13,634 bases of DNA, taken from positions 1 through 13,634 of the forward strand of contig DUSB01000003.1 of the NCBI GenBank assembly GCA_012840625.1, written 5' to 3'. This DNA comes from Syntrophomonadaceae bacterium (GTDB lineage: Bacteria > Bacillota > Syntrophomonadia > Syntrophomonadales > Syntrophomonadaceae). The translations under genes were made by a program, and so were the position numbers. The notes beneath the pieces are model-generated. The model was not told the origin of the DNA, searched no databases, and was given only the letters and a program-made list of their open reading frames with translations. Positions 1-6,587 of the stretch are shown one piece after another; within the stretch, counting starts at the first letter, position 1; each line of letters opens with the position of its first letter.

Positions 1-1
1 C

Positions 2-802
2 CATCATACTGAGGTAGGGGGTCCAGGACAGCTGGAAATTGAAGTTGAGTTTGGCGGTCTATGTGAAATGGCTGATAAAACCATGCTTACCAAATACCTG
101 GTGAAAAACCTGGCTTTCCAGGAAGGCAAAACGGCTACCTTTATGCCTAAACCTATTAATGGGGAAGCCGGCAGTGGTCTTCATGTTCATATGCATCTGT
201 TTAAAAACGGTGAGCCCATTTTTTATGATAAGAACGGTTATTCAGAATTAAGTCCCCTGGCCCTGTATTACATAGGCGGCCTGTTAAAACACGCCCCTGC
301 TCTTCTGGCCTTTACCAGTCCCAGCACCAACTCATACAAACGGCTGGTACCAGGATATGAGGCTCCAGTCAACATTTGTTTTGCCACCGCTAATCGCAGC
401 GCTATCATTCGTATTCCGGCCTATGCCAAACTCCCCCACCAAAAGCGATTTGAATTTCGCTCCGGGGATGCCACGGCCAATCCTTATCTGGCCTACTCGG
501 CCATGCTGATGGCTGGTCTGGATGGAATCATGAATAAAATAGATCCCATCGCCGCCGGCTATGGACCCTATGATGTGAATCTGTACCATCTCAGTCAGGA
601 AGAACAAGCAAAAATCAAATCCTTACCCTGCTCGCTTGATGAGGCCCTGGATGCACTGGAAAAAGATTATACCTTCCTTTTGCCGGGAGACGTTTTTCCA
701 CCAGCCTTGATTGATACCTGGATTAAAAATAAACGCCGGGAGGCAAGCAAAGTCAACCGCATTCCCCATCCCATGGAATTTGAATTATATTATGATTTAT
801 AA
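2..802 (+). CDS. glnA: Glutamine synthetase type I, C-terminal part (5' end outside window)
   Basis: The reading frame is open from base 2, so the gene enters from the left and only its last 266 codons are present; the family is about 440-470 residues. The enzyme makes glutamine from glutamate, ammonia and ATP as a cytoplasmic dodecamer. Visible family motifs in order are HHTEVGGPGQ at the window edge, the ATP-site signature KPINGEAGSGLHVHMHL, TNSYKRLVPGYEAP, the arginine-rich NRSAIIRIP, FEFRSGDATANPYLAYSAMLMAGLDGI-type helix, and the C-terminal PHPMEFELYYDL. The C-terminal half looks closer to the enterobacterial-type enzyme than to Bacillus GlnA. The tyrosine at the usual adenylylation position is kept (NLYHLSQEE), although the basic residue normally before it is replaced by V. 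The first internal ATG (base 68) is not the true start because homology runs upstream of it. The gene converges on groEL and ends before a shared hairpin. Identification is secure; subtype is inference. Confidence 0.95.
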   Translation, partial: HHTEVGGPGQLEIEVEFGGLCEMADKTMLTKYLVKNLAFQEGKTATFMPKPINGEAGSGLHVHMHLFKNGEPIFYDKNGYSELSPLALYYIGGLLKHAPALLAFTSPSTNSYKRLVPGYEAPVNICFATANRSAIIRIPAYAKLPHQKRFEFRSGDATANPYLAYSAMLMAGLDGIMNKIDPIAAGYGPYDVNLYHLSQEEQAKIKSLPCSLDEALDALEKDYTFLLPGDVFPPALIDTWIKNKRREASKVNRIPHPMEFELYYDL

Positions 803-861
803 GCCTAAGAGATAAATAACAGACATTTTTCTGCGCGCTGCGCTAACGTATTACCCAAAAA

Positions 862-899
862 AAGACCTTTCATAAGTCCTAAAACTCATGAAAGGTCTT
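862..899. terminator. Bidirectional intrinsic terminator between glnA and groEL
   Basis: A perfect 12-bp stem (AAGACCTTTCAT at 862-873 with ATGAAAGGTCTT at 888-899) closes a 14-nt loop. It is preceded by an A-run (857-863) and followed by a T-rich stretch (904-912), so it can work in both directions for the convergent glutamine synthetase and groEL genes. A further 7-bp pair, CGCTAAC at 841-847 with GTTAGCG at 914-920, encloses it. Confidence 0.85.
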
Positions 900-946
900 C
901 CACTTTTTCTTTAGTTAGCGAGATATTTTATCGGTTTGCGACTTGC

Positions 947-2590
947 TTACATCATGCCACCCATACCGCCCATACCAGGTGCTCCGCCTCCACCCATCAT
1001 GGCTTTCATCTCGTCTTCATCCGGAATTTCTGCCACAACTGCTTCCGTGGTTAGAACCATAGCAGCAATACTGGCAGCATTTTGCAGTGCCGAACGTGTT
1101 ACTTTGGCAGGGTCAATAATACCAGCCGCAATCATATTTTCATAGGTGCCGGTAAGAGCATTGTACCCGGTTCCAATTTCAGCATGTTTAACCTTTTCAG
1201 CCACCACAGATCCCTCTGCTCCTGCATTATAAGCAATCTGGCGTAGAGGCTCTTCCAGGGATTTTTTAACCAGATTAATACCGGTTAGTTCATCACCATC
1301 TGCCTGAATTTTGTCGATAGCCTGTATAGTATTAATTAAAGCGGTACCGCCACCGGCAACAATACCTTCTTCAACAGCAGCCTGAGTTGCGGCTAGAGCA
1401 TCCTCAATACGATTCTTTCTTTCTTTCAACTCAGTCTCCGTAGCAGCGCCTACCTCTATAATAGCAACCCCACCGGAAAGCTTGGCCATTCTTTCCTGCA
1501 GTTTCTCGCGGTCATACTCAGATTCAGTTTCTTCCAGCTGTTTTTTAATATTATTGATTCTGGCTTTTACGTTGTCTTCTGAGCCTGCCCCGTCAACAAT
1601 GATGCACTCTTCCTTTTTAACCACTACTTTATTGGCACGCCCCAGCATATCTAAAGTAACATTTTCCATCATGGAGCCCATTTCTTCCGAAACCACCTGT
1701 CCATTGGTTAGAATAGCGATATCTTCCAGCATAGCTTTTCTTCTCTCACCAAAGGCCGAGGCTTTAACAGCTACACAATTAAAGGTACCTCTTAACTTAT
1801 TAACCACCAGGGTGGCCAGAGCTTCGCCTTCTACTTCTTCACCAATCAGTAAGAGGGGCTTACCCGTCTGAACAACCTTTTCTAAGACCGGAAGCACTTC
1901 CTGAACCGAGGAAATCTTCTTATCACTGATCAGGATATAGGGCTCATCAAGTACTGCTTCCATTTTTTCTGTATCGGTTACCATATAAGGAGAAATATAA
2001 CCACGATCAAAGCTCATACCTTCTACCACTTCTAATGTGGTACCCATGGTCTGAGATTCTTCTACCGTGATAACGCCATCTTTGCCGACTTTATCCATAG
2101 CATCAGCAATTAAACGACCTATTTCAGGATCATCAGCGGAAATAGCCGCCACCTGTGCAATAGATTCCTTGGCTTCAACCGGCTTGCTGAGTACCTTAAT
2201 TTCTTCAACTGCTGCCTTAACCGCTTTTTCAATACCCTTTCTCATGATCATGGGGTTAGCTCCCGCCGCAACGTTTTTTAGCCCTTCTTTAATCATAGCC
2301 TGTGCCAGCAGGGTGGCAGTAGTTGTCCCATCACCCGCGACATCATTGGTTTTGATGGCTACTTCTTTAACCAGCTGACAGCCAAGATTTTCCCAGGGAT
2401 CTTCGAGATCGATATCTCTAGCAATAGTCACGCCGTCATTACTAATAGTTGGGGAGCCAAATTTACGATCCAGTACAACGTTTCTTCCTTTGGGCCCCAA
2501 GGTTACTTTTACTGTATTTGCCAGTGTATCTACACCTTTTTCCAGGGCTCTCCTGGCTTCTTCACCAAATTTTATTTCTTTGGCAATCAT
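947..2590 (-). CDS. groL: Chaperonin GroEL (Hsp60)
   Basis: This encodes the 547-residue subunit of the double-ring, ATP-driven protein-folding chamber in the cytoplasm. The length is standard. Signature stretches are visible: VTLGPKGRNVVLD (residues 29-41), SNDGVTIARDI (50-60), the nucleotide-site NDVAGDGTTTAT with Asp87 (82-93), and the late GIVAGGGTALI segment. The C-terminus is the usual flexible Gly-Met tail (GGAPGMGGMGGMM). The ATG at 2588-2590 is preceded by AAGGAGGG at good spacing. groES lies 29 nt upstream on the same strand, so the two form one operon controlled from the CIRCE/promoter region at 2951-3013. Transcription ends at the hairpin near 862-899. Nothing is truncated or unusual. 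Confidence 0.99.
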   Translation of the reverse strand: MIAKEIKFGEEARRALEKGVDTLANTVKVTLGPKGRNVVLDRKFGSPTISNDGVTIARDIDLEDPWENLGCQLVKEVAIKTNDVAGDGTTTATLLAQAMIKEGLKNVAAGANPMIMRKGIEKAVKAAVEEIKVLSKPVEAKESIAQVAAISADDPEIGRLIADAMDKVGKDGVITVEESQTMGTTLEVVEGMSFDRGYISPYMVTDTEKMEAVLDEPYILISDKKISSVQEVLPVLEKVVQTGKPLLLIGEEVEGEALATLVVNKLRGTFNCVAVKASAFGERRKAMLEDIAILTNGQVVSEEMGSMMENVTLDMLGRANKVVVKKEECIIVDGAGSEDNVKARINNIKKQLEETESEYDREKLQERMAKLSGGVAIIEVGAATETELKERKNRIEDALAATQAAVEEGIVAGGGTALINTIQAIDKIQADGDELTGINLVKKSLEEPLRQIAYNAGAEGSVVAEKVKHAEIGTGYNALTGTYENMIAAGIIDPAKVTRSALQNAASIAAMVLTTEAVVAEIPDEDEMKAMMGGGGAPGMGGMGGMM

Positions 2591-2619
2591 CTTGTACCCT
2601 CCTTAATAGATCTGTTATA

Positions 2620-2913
2620 TTATTTGCTGAACTTGGCCAGAATGTCTCTTTCTGAAAGAATAAGATATTCTTCGCCTTCAATTTTAATTTCCATACCACC
2701 ATATTTGGAAAAGATCACCTTGTCGCCAACTGCAACTTCCAGGGGTACTCTTTCACCCTTATCATTTAATGAGCCAGGTCCTACAGCCAGTACTTCCGCC
2801 TCCTGCGGTTTTTCTTTAGCTGTATCCGGTACATACAACCCACTCTTTGTTTTTTGCTCTTTTACCTCTTCAACTCTTACTACTACCCGATCTCCTAATG
2901 GTTGAATATTCAC
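2620..2913 (-). CDS. groES: Co-chaperonin GroES (Hsp10)
   Basis: This is the 97-residue lid of the GroEL chamber, a heptameric ring that caps the folding cavity. The start is the GTG at 2911-2913 (MNIQPLGDRVVV), because AAAGGAGG lies 7 nt upstream and this gives the normal family length. An in-frame ATG at 2964 would add 17 residues that do not look like GroES, and it lies inside the CIRCE operator. The mobile loop that touches GroEL is at about residues 17-34 (SGLYVPDTAKEKPQ), with LYV where IVL is common. The C-terminal half has VGDKVIFSKYGG and EEYLILSERDILA, as expected. It is the first gene of the groES-groEL operon. Confidence 0.98.
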   Translation of the reverse strand: MNIQPLGDRVVVRVEEVKEQKTKSGLYVPDTAKEKPQEAEVLAVGPGSLNDKGERVPLEVAVGDKVIFSKYGGMEIKIEGEEYLILSERDILAKFSK

Positions 2914-2950
2914 AGGTATACCTCCTTTAATATGTTTAATATGTTTTTTG

Positions 2951-2983
2951 TTATTAGCACTCAATTAATGCGAGTGCTAATAA
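2951..2983. promoter_or_regulatory. CIRCE operator (HrcA binding site)
   Basis: TTAGCACTC (2954-2962), a 9-nt spacer and GAGTGCTAA (2972-2980) match the CIRCE consensus exactly. The palindrome extends three bases further on each side, to 2951 and 2983, giving 12-bp arms. It sits just upstream of groES, over the expected transcription start and leader. By established knowledge of CIRCE this means heat-shock control through the HrcA repressor, whose gene is not in this window. Confidence 0.98.
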
Positions 2984-2986
2984 TTT

Positions 2987-3013
2987 TGTATAATATTAGG
3001 CACGACATGTCAA
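2987..3013 (-). promoter_or_regulatory. Likely groESL promoter (sigma-A type)
   Basis: On the minus strand a perfect -35 TTGACA (3008-3013) is followed 15 nt later by TATACA (2987-2992) as the best -10. TACAAA at 17-nt spacing overlaps it and is an alternative. Transcription would begin at about 2980, inside the CIRCE palindrome, which fits repression by HrcA. The -35 is convincing; the exact -10 is uncertain. Confidence 0.7.
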
Positions 3014-3121
3014 GTATGAAATGAAAAATACTTACATAAATCTGCCTAACATCATCGCTTTTAAGTTTGCTCCAAGCGCTTTCTTTTTATACCCGAATGG
3101 ATTATCAATGCTAAATTTTTC

Positions 3122-3616
3122 TTAATCCTGGCCACAATCAGCAGCACTGCCTTTTAAAATATCCAGGCCATGCTCCAGGGCAGGAAGAATTGCCTGCAGT
3201 GATTCTCGTACACCTTTAACACTGCCGGGCAGGTTGATAATAAGGGTTTGCCCTCTAATACCCGACTGGGCTCTGGATAGAGCAGCCTTGGGTGTGTTCT
3301 GCAGGCCAGCCCATCTCATGGCTTCCGGTATACCCGGTGCCTGTCGGTCCACTACCGCCAGAGTTGCTTCCGGGGTTACATCCCGGCTGGAAAAACCAGT
3401 TCCACCTGAGGTTAAGAGGAGATCCAATTTAAGCGTATCACAAGCATAACACATCTTTTCTTCGATTAAATCCTGCTCATCCGGTATGACCTCGTAGTAA
3501 TGAAAAACAAAACGATCTTCGCGGAGAAGGTCCCGGATCTGCTGGCTGGATAAATCCTCCCGTTCTCCACGTGCACCCTTATCGCTTAAAACAAGTATAC
3601 CTGTTTTGTACATCAT
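3122..3616 (-). CDS. mogA: MogA/MoaB-family molybdopterin-binding protein (molybdopterin adenylyltransferase)
   Basis: This is a 164-residue cytoplasmic protein of the family that activates molybdopterin with ATP before metal insertion. Visible motifs are ILVLSDKGARGEREDLS (residues 7-23), the diagnostic TSGGTGFSSRDVTPEAT (69-85) and NLPGSVKGVRE (128-138). The length is normal for a single-domain member. The gene overlaps the 3' end of the MOSC gene by 3-4 nt, which indicates translational coupling. There are two adjacent ATG codons (3614-3616 and 3611-3613). The GGAGG just upstream is 4 nt from the first and 7 nt from the second, so the second may be the real start. MogA and MoaB are hard to separate by sequence alone. 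No clear terminator follows before the groES promoter region. Confidence 0.92.
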   Translation of the reverse strand: MMYKTGILVLSDKGARGEREDLSSQQIRDLLREDRFVFHYYEVIPDEQDLIEEKMCYACDTLKLDLLLTSGGTGFSSRDVTPEATLAVVDRQAPGIPEAMRWAGLQNTPKAALSRAQSGIRGQTLIINLPGSVKGVRESLQAILPALEHGLDILKGSAADCGQD

Positions 3617-4047
3617 AATACCTCCACAGGGTCACCCTTATGAATCTCTCCCCCTTGAACAACTTTACAAAAAAGTCCCTCATATGGAAGCAGTGAAACA
3701 CCCAGGGTCCGTGTTACGACTGAGGGATGATCTTCTTTGCCTATCTGACTTACCTCTACCACGGCATCGCTTCCCAGACGAATCCGGGTTCCCACTTGAA
3801 TCGAACTAAAATCCAGATCTTTAATGAGGATGTTTTCCGCAAACTCACCCGGGCCAATATTTAAACCTTTTTCGCGATTAACCTTTTCGACACTGGCCTG
3901 ATTTAATAGGGTGATCTGCCGATTCCAGTCTCCGGCATGTCCATCGCCCTCAATTCCATAGTTATCAATTATCCGTACCGATTGAACCTCTTTTTTCAGT
4001 TGCCCCCGTTCAGGACTGGTACAGATGGAATAAATATATGCTGTCAC
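3613..4047 (-). CDS. MOSC-domain protein
   Basis: This 144-residue protein is essentially one MOSC domain, the beta-rich fold shared with the C-terminal part of Mo-cofactor sulfurases. It probably handles molybdenum cofactor or a sulfur/metal carrier step in the cytoplasm. Supporting stretches are YGIEGDGHAGDWNRQITLL (residues 30-48), GPGEFAENILI (65-75), and the C-terminal LPYEGLFCKVVQGGEIHKGD (120-139). The GTG start at 4045-4047 has AAAGGAGG 7 nt upstream. In related clostridial proteins the region around residues 103-119 usually reads like GKECH...GDCxMP. Here it is GKEDH and GVSLLP, so the expected cysteines appear to be absent. Its neighbours, a MogA-type protein downstream and a Cys-rich small protein upstream, fit a Mo-cofactor role. 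The precise reaction is not known. Confidence 0.9.
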   Translation of the reverse strand: MTAYIYSICTSPERGQLKKEVQSVRIIDNYGIEGDGHAGDWNRQITLLNQASVEKVNREKGLNIGPGEFAENILIKDLDFSSIQVGTRIRLGSDAVVEVSQIGKEDHPSVVTRTLGVSLLPYEGLFCKVVQGGEIHKGDPVEVL

Positions 4048-4105
4048 TTATTGGCCTCCTTTACACTGACGATCTGCTCCATCCTTTTTTTATTATGCCA
4101 CGCGC

Positions 4106-4282
4106 TTAAAAACATCCCAGCTCACAACTGTGTATTTTAATGCCAACCTCATCGCATAATTTACCCATATCGGATAATGGTATTCCTTTTTCCCCCGCAA
4201 ATTGTCTGGCATCGGTACAACTCATCTTACCATCCGGGCAGGCTTTTTTAAGCTGCTCTATTACTTGCTCTTTCTTTGCCAT
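4106..4282 (-). CDS. Small Cys-rich, HTH-like protein heading the Mo-cofactor cluster (58 aa)
   Basis: A short but well-formed gene: ATG at 4280-4282 with AGGAGGT 8 nt upstream, 58 codons and TAA at 4106-4108. It begins MAKKEQVIEQLKKACPDGKM and ends IKIHSCELGCF. There are five cysteines (15, 22, 43, 53, 57), the last two as CELGC at the C-terminus. Residues 21-32 and 35-47 look like two helices around a short turn, as in a helix-turn-helix. From memory, similar short proteins ending in a C-x-LGCF tail occur beside Mo/W-cofactor or formate dehydrogenase genes in clostridia; I cannot confirm this here. The gene is first in the cluster and lies 58 nt upstream of the MOSC gene, so a role in sensing or delivering metal or sulfur is a reasonable inference. 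The function is unknown. Confidence 0.8.
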   Translation of the reverse strand: MAKKEQVIEQLKKACPDGKMSCTDARQFAGEKGIPLSDMGKLCDEVGIKIHSCELGCF

Positions 4283-4357
4283 AGCATATACCTCCTAAAT
4301 GAAATAGTACTTAAATACAGTGAAACCTGTAGATGGTTTTGGAAGTTTCCACACTAC

Positions 4358-4386
4358 ATTATACCCCATGCTTTAAAGAGGATAAA
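4358..4386 (-). promoter_or_regulatory. Promoter for the small protein-MOSC-mogA cluster
   Basis: On the minus strand a perfect TATAAT (4358-4363) lies about 75 nt upstream of the 58-codon gene. At 17-nt spacing the -35 is TTTATC (4381-4386), a poor match, which may mean an activator helps. The leader between it and the gene contains a small possible hairpin (AAACC and GGTTT arms at 4323-4339). Confidence 0.55.
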
Positions 4387-4485
4387 TATGCAGTGCAAAA
4401 AATTAATACACTACTCATAATTTGTCATTTAAAAACAAATTCCTACCCGCGTAACTATGATATCATAGGAATACATTTAAAGCAT
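4368..4485. repeat. Inverted repeat and palindrome in the divergent intergenic region
   Basis: The 239-nt gap 4283-4521 separates the minus-strand Mo-cofactor cluster from the plus-strand nfeD gene. It holds a 10-bp inverted repeat, ATGCTTTAAA (4368-4377) and TTTAAAGCAT (4476-4485), one arm in the promoter of the left-going cluster and the other about 36 nt before nfeD. Between them is a perfect 14-bp palindrome CTATGATATCATAG (4455-4468). These may be binding sites for a shared regulator, but the AT-rich context makes chance matches possible. I could not place a convincing promoter for nfeD. Confidence 0.4.
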
Positions 4486-4506
4486 ATCTTAGTAAGGTAA
4501 ATCTCG

Positions 4507-4514
4507 AGGAGGTG
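4507..4514 (+). promoter_or_regulatory. Ribosome binding site that points to an ATT start for nfeD
   Basis: AGGAGGTG is a near-ideal site. Nine nucleotides after its GGAGG core, in the NfeD frame, stands ATT (4522-4524). No ATG, GTG or TTG exists in that frame between the stop at 4513-4515 and base 4618. Confidence 0.7.
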
Positions 4515-4521
4515 AATCTGT

Positions 4522-4956
4522 ATTTCTGCTCTCCAGTGGATTATTATTGCTATTTTAGCCGGAATAATAGAGATTTTAACAGCAGGATTCTGGTTCCTGT
4601 GGTTCGCAATTGCAGCTTTGTTAGTGGCTGCAGGGATAAGTATAGGATGGTTTATTTCTTTACAAAGCCAGCTATTATTCTTTTCAATATTCGCCCTGCT
4701 CTTCATTCTGTTTACCCGCCCCCTGGTAGTACGGCTGGTTAAAACCAGGGACATTGCCAGTAATGTTAATGCACTCATTGGGCAGCAGGGTATTGCCACC
4801 CGGGATATCACCCCTTTTGAATACGGTCAGGTAAAAGTTAATGGCGAAATATGGACTGCAGTAGCCCATGAAAATATTGCTGCAGGAACAGCTATTGTTG
4901 TAAATGGTATTGATGGTGTTAAACTTATAGTGCAATCAGTCAAGAAAGAAAGCTGA
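4522..4956 (+). CDS. NfeD-like membrane protein, probable ATT start (144 aa)
   Basis: This is a short-form NfeD protein, a membrane partner of SPFH/stomatin-like proteins. From residue 1 it reads MSALQWIIIAILAGIIEILT, then a hydrophobic stretch GFWFLWFAIAALLVAAG and a third segment LLFFSIFALLFILF. A soluble OB-fold domain follows (about residues 80-140), with LIGQQGIATRDITPFEYGQVKVNG and ENIAAGTAIVVNGIDGVKLIV. The first membrane helix is read only if translation begins upstream of 4618. The first standard codon, TTG at 4618, would remove it and has no ribosome site, whereas AGGAGGTG lies properly before the ATT at 4522. Either ATT is the start or a base is missing from the sequence nearby. 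The SPFH gene follows 24 nt downstream, the usual NfeD-SPFH pairing, and may concern membrane microdomains or membrane protein quality control. Confidence 0.85.
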   Translation: MSALQWIIIAILAGIIEILTAGFWFLWFAIAALLVAAGISIGWFISLQSQLLFFSIFALLFILFTRPLVVRLVKTRDIASNVNALIGQQGIATRDITPFEYGQVKVNGEIWTAVAHENIAAGTAIVVNGIDGVKLIVQSVKKES

Positions 4957-4980
4957 TGTCTGGATGAAAGGAGTGTTTAC

Positions 4981-5892
4981 ATGCAGGTTTTAGCCAACCT
5001 TTTCCTACTTATTTTTGTAATTATTGTCGCCTTTTCTTCCATTAAAATTATTCATCAAGCGACAGTAGGAATTGTGGAACGCCTGGGGAAATACCACCGC
5101 ACTGCTGAGCAGGGAATCAATATTCTTATTCCCTTTATTGATCGTTTTCGCAATATTATAGATCTACGTGAACAGGTGGTTGATTTTCCACCTCAACCGG
5201 TCATTACCTCGGACAATGTCACCATGATGATTGACACCGTGGTTTATTTTCAGGTTACTGATCCCTTTAAATTTGCCTATGAAATCTCTAATCCCATTAT
5301 GGCTATTGAGAATTTAACCGCCACCACCCTGCGAAATATTGTGGGCGAGCTGGAGCTGGATGAAACTCTAACCTCTCGTGACATTGTTAATACCAAGCTA
5401 CGGGCAATTCTTGATGAAGCTACCGATAAATGGGGCATTAAAGTAAACCGCGTAGAACTGAAAAACATCCTTCCCCCCGATGATATTCAAAAGGCTATGG
5501 AAAAACAGATGCGAGCCGAAAGAGAAAAGCGGGAAGCTATTTTACGGGCGGAAGGACAAAAAACGGCCGCCATCCTGGAAGCAGAGGGACAAAAGGAGGC
5601 AGCAATTCGTGAGGCAGAAGGTAGCCGACAGGCTTTAATCCTGGAAGCGCAGGGAGAAGCCGAAGCCATTCTTACCGTACAAAAAGCCTACGCTGATAGT
5701 CTGATCATGATTAAAAATGCTGCTGCTGACGAAAAAGTAGTGGCGCTAAAATCTCTGGAAGCCCTGAGGGATGTAGGCAATGGGCAGGCCACCAAATTAA
5801 TTATCCCCGGTGATCTAGCGGGTTTAGCCGGTGCGCTGGCCACCATAAAAGAAGCCATAAGCGAGCCACAGCCTGACAACAGCCAGCAATAA
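4981..5892 (+). CDS. SPFH/stomatin-like (prohibitin-type) membrane protein
   Basis: A 303-residue membrane scaffold of the SPFH superfamily (paraslipin/QmcA-like), probably oligomeric and working with the NfeD protein encoded just upstream. The N-terminus has one membrane segment (about residues 3-20). The SPFH domain follows (about 25-180), including GIVERLGKYHRTAEQGINILIPF-type start, SDNVTMMIDTVVYFQVTDP and the GELELDETLTSRD stretch. Residues 170-240 form an alanine/glutamate-rich coiled coil with a repeated E-A-E-G-Q pattern (AILEAEGQKEAAIREAEG), typical of the family. The C-terminus is a short hydrophobic and flexible tail. The ATG at 4981 has AAAGGAG 8 nt upstream. Such pairs have been linked to envelope stress and to FtsH-type proteolysis in other bacteria; the role here is inferred from family membership only. 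Confidence 0.95.
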   Translation: MQVLANLFLLIFVIIVAFSSIKIIHQATVGIVERLGKYHRTAEQGINILIPFIDRFRNIIDLREQVVDFPPQPVITSDNVTMMIDTVVYFQVTDPFKFAYEISNPIMAIENLTATTLRNIVGELELDETLTSRDIVNTKLRAILDEATDKWGIKVNRVELKNILPPDDIQKAMEKQMRAEREKREAILRAEGQKTAAILEAEGQKEAAIREAEGSRQALILEAQGEAEAILTVQKAYADSLIMIKNAAADEKVVALKSLEALRDVGNGQATKLIIPGDLAGLAGALATIKEAISEPQPDNSQQ

Positions 5893-5931
5893 ACAACCTC
5901 AAACCTGACAGTTTTTCCTCCGTTGCAAAAT

Positions 5932-5997
5932 AGACCGGGTACGGCCCTGGTGTTTTAGCTTTCAGAGAAGCAAAAACACCAGGGCCGTACCCGGTCT
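5932..5997. terminator. Very long hairpin between convergent SPFH and 5-FCL genes
   Basis: The arms 5932-5956 and 5973-5997 are exact reverse complements over 25 bp. After an A-A mismatch (5957/5972) four more pairs (GCTT 5958-5961 with AAGC 5968-5971) close a 6-nt loop. The lower stem is GC-rich. T-rich sequence lies at 6004-6013 on the plus side and TATTTT on the minus side, so it probably terminates both converging genes. The stem is much longer than a normal terminator needs, so it may instead be a dispersed repeat element or a double-strand RNA processing site. Confidence 0.75.
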
Positions 5998-6011
5998 GCA
6001 GCGTATTTTTA

Positions 6012-6587
6012 TTAGAAAAAATCCAGGTTAATAGCCAGTTCAGATTGTTCAGTTACAATCCAGTGGACGGGGATATCCCCTGCATGGGGATAAATGGTAT
6101 CAACGATCTGGAACTCATAACATACTCCACAGATGAAGACATCCCTGCTCAAACCGGATAAAAAACGATCATAATATCCTTTCCCATAGCCCAGACGGTA
6201 GCCCCTGCCATCAAAGACCAGCCCGGGCACAATCACGGCATCGAGTATATCCGGTGATACGGAGTTACCCAGCGGCTCTTTTATCCCCCAAGAGCTTAGC
6301 TGCATCTGCTCCCATCCTGCAAAGGGAAGCACCGCAATATCCTTCCCTTCTACTCGCGGCAGGAAAACCTTTTTATCTGCCTGTAGCGACTGTTCGATAA
6401 AAAGAGACAAATCAACTTCTTGGTCCTTAGCAGCATAGACCATGATCGCTTCAGCTGTTTGTAATGGTCTAAGATCCCACAGCCGTCGGGTAATCAGCTG
6501 GCTTTTATGCATGATTTCCTCCCTATCCAGTTGCTTTCTCCTGCTGCCTATCTGTTGCTTGAGTTCAGATCGTTTTTTCTTATTCAC
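6012..6587 (-). CDS. 5-formyltetrahydrofolate cyclo-ligase
   Basis: A 191-residue cytoplasmic enzyme that uses ATP to convert 5-formyl-THF into 5,10-methenyl-THF, returning a dead-end folate to one-carbon metabolism. The length is normal. The N-terminal basic helix (KKRSELKQQIGSRRKQL) provides early phosphate-binding residues. The hallmark DAVIVPGLVFDGRGYRLGYGKGYYDRFL region is at residues 116-143, with the glycine-rich GYGKGYYDR loop. The GTG start at 6585-6587 has GGAGG 9 nt upstream, located inside the end of lgt, and the two genes overlap by 8 nt, so they are probably translationally coupled. It is the last gene of the long minus-strand run and ends at the 25-bp hairpin. Confidence 0.96.
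   Translation of the reverse strand: MNKKKRSELKQQIGSRRKQLDREEIMHKSQLITRRLWDLRPLQTAEAIMVYAAKDQEVDLSLFIEQSLQADKKVFLPRVEGKDIAVLPFAGWEQMQLSSWGIKEPLGNSVSPDILDAVIVPGLVFDGRGYRLGYGKGYYDRFLSGLSRDVFICGVCYEFQIVDTIYPHAGDIPVHWIVTEQSELAINLDFF

Noticed and set aside
1482..1871. 129-codon open frame antisense to groEL
   Set aside because: It is a low-complexity Ser/Leu-rich shadow of groEL codons with no ribosome site; groEL on the other strand is certain.
2914..2964. 17-residue N-terminal extension of GroES from an ATG at 2964
   Set aside because: The extension includes the CIRCE operator and does not match GroES; the GTG at 2913 has a proper ribosome site.
3014..3121. Terminator for the Mo-cofactor cluster
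   Set aside because: The only stem (CGCTT/AAGCG, 5 bp) is short and lacks a T-run; no terminator can be supported here.
4512..4742. GTG-started frame of 76 codons over the start of nfeD
   Set aside because: Its GTG lies inside the AGGAGGTG site and its product resembles nothing; the +1 frame gives a clear NfeD protein.
4455..4811. 118-codon frame antisense to nfeD
   Set aside because: No ribosome site and composition of a shadow frame opposite a recognisable gene.
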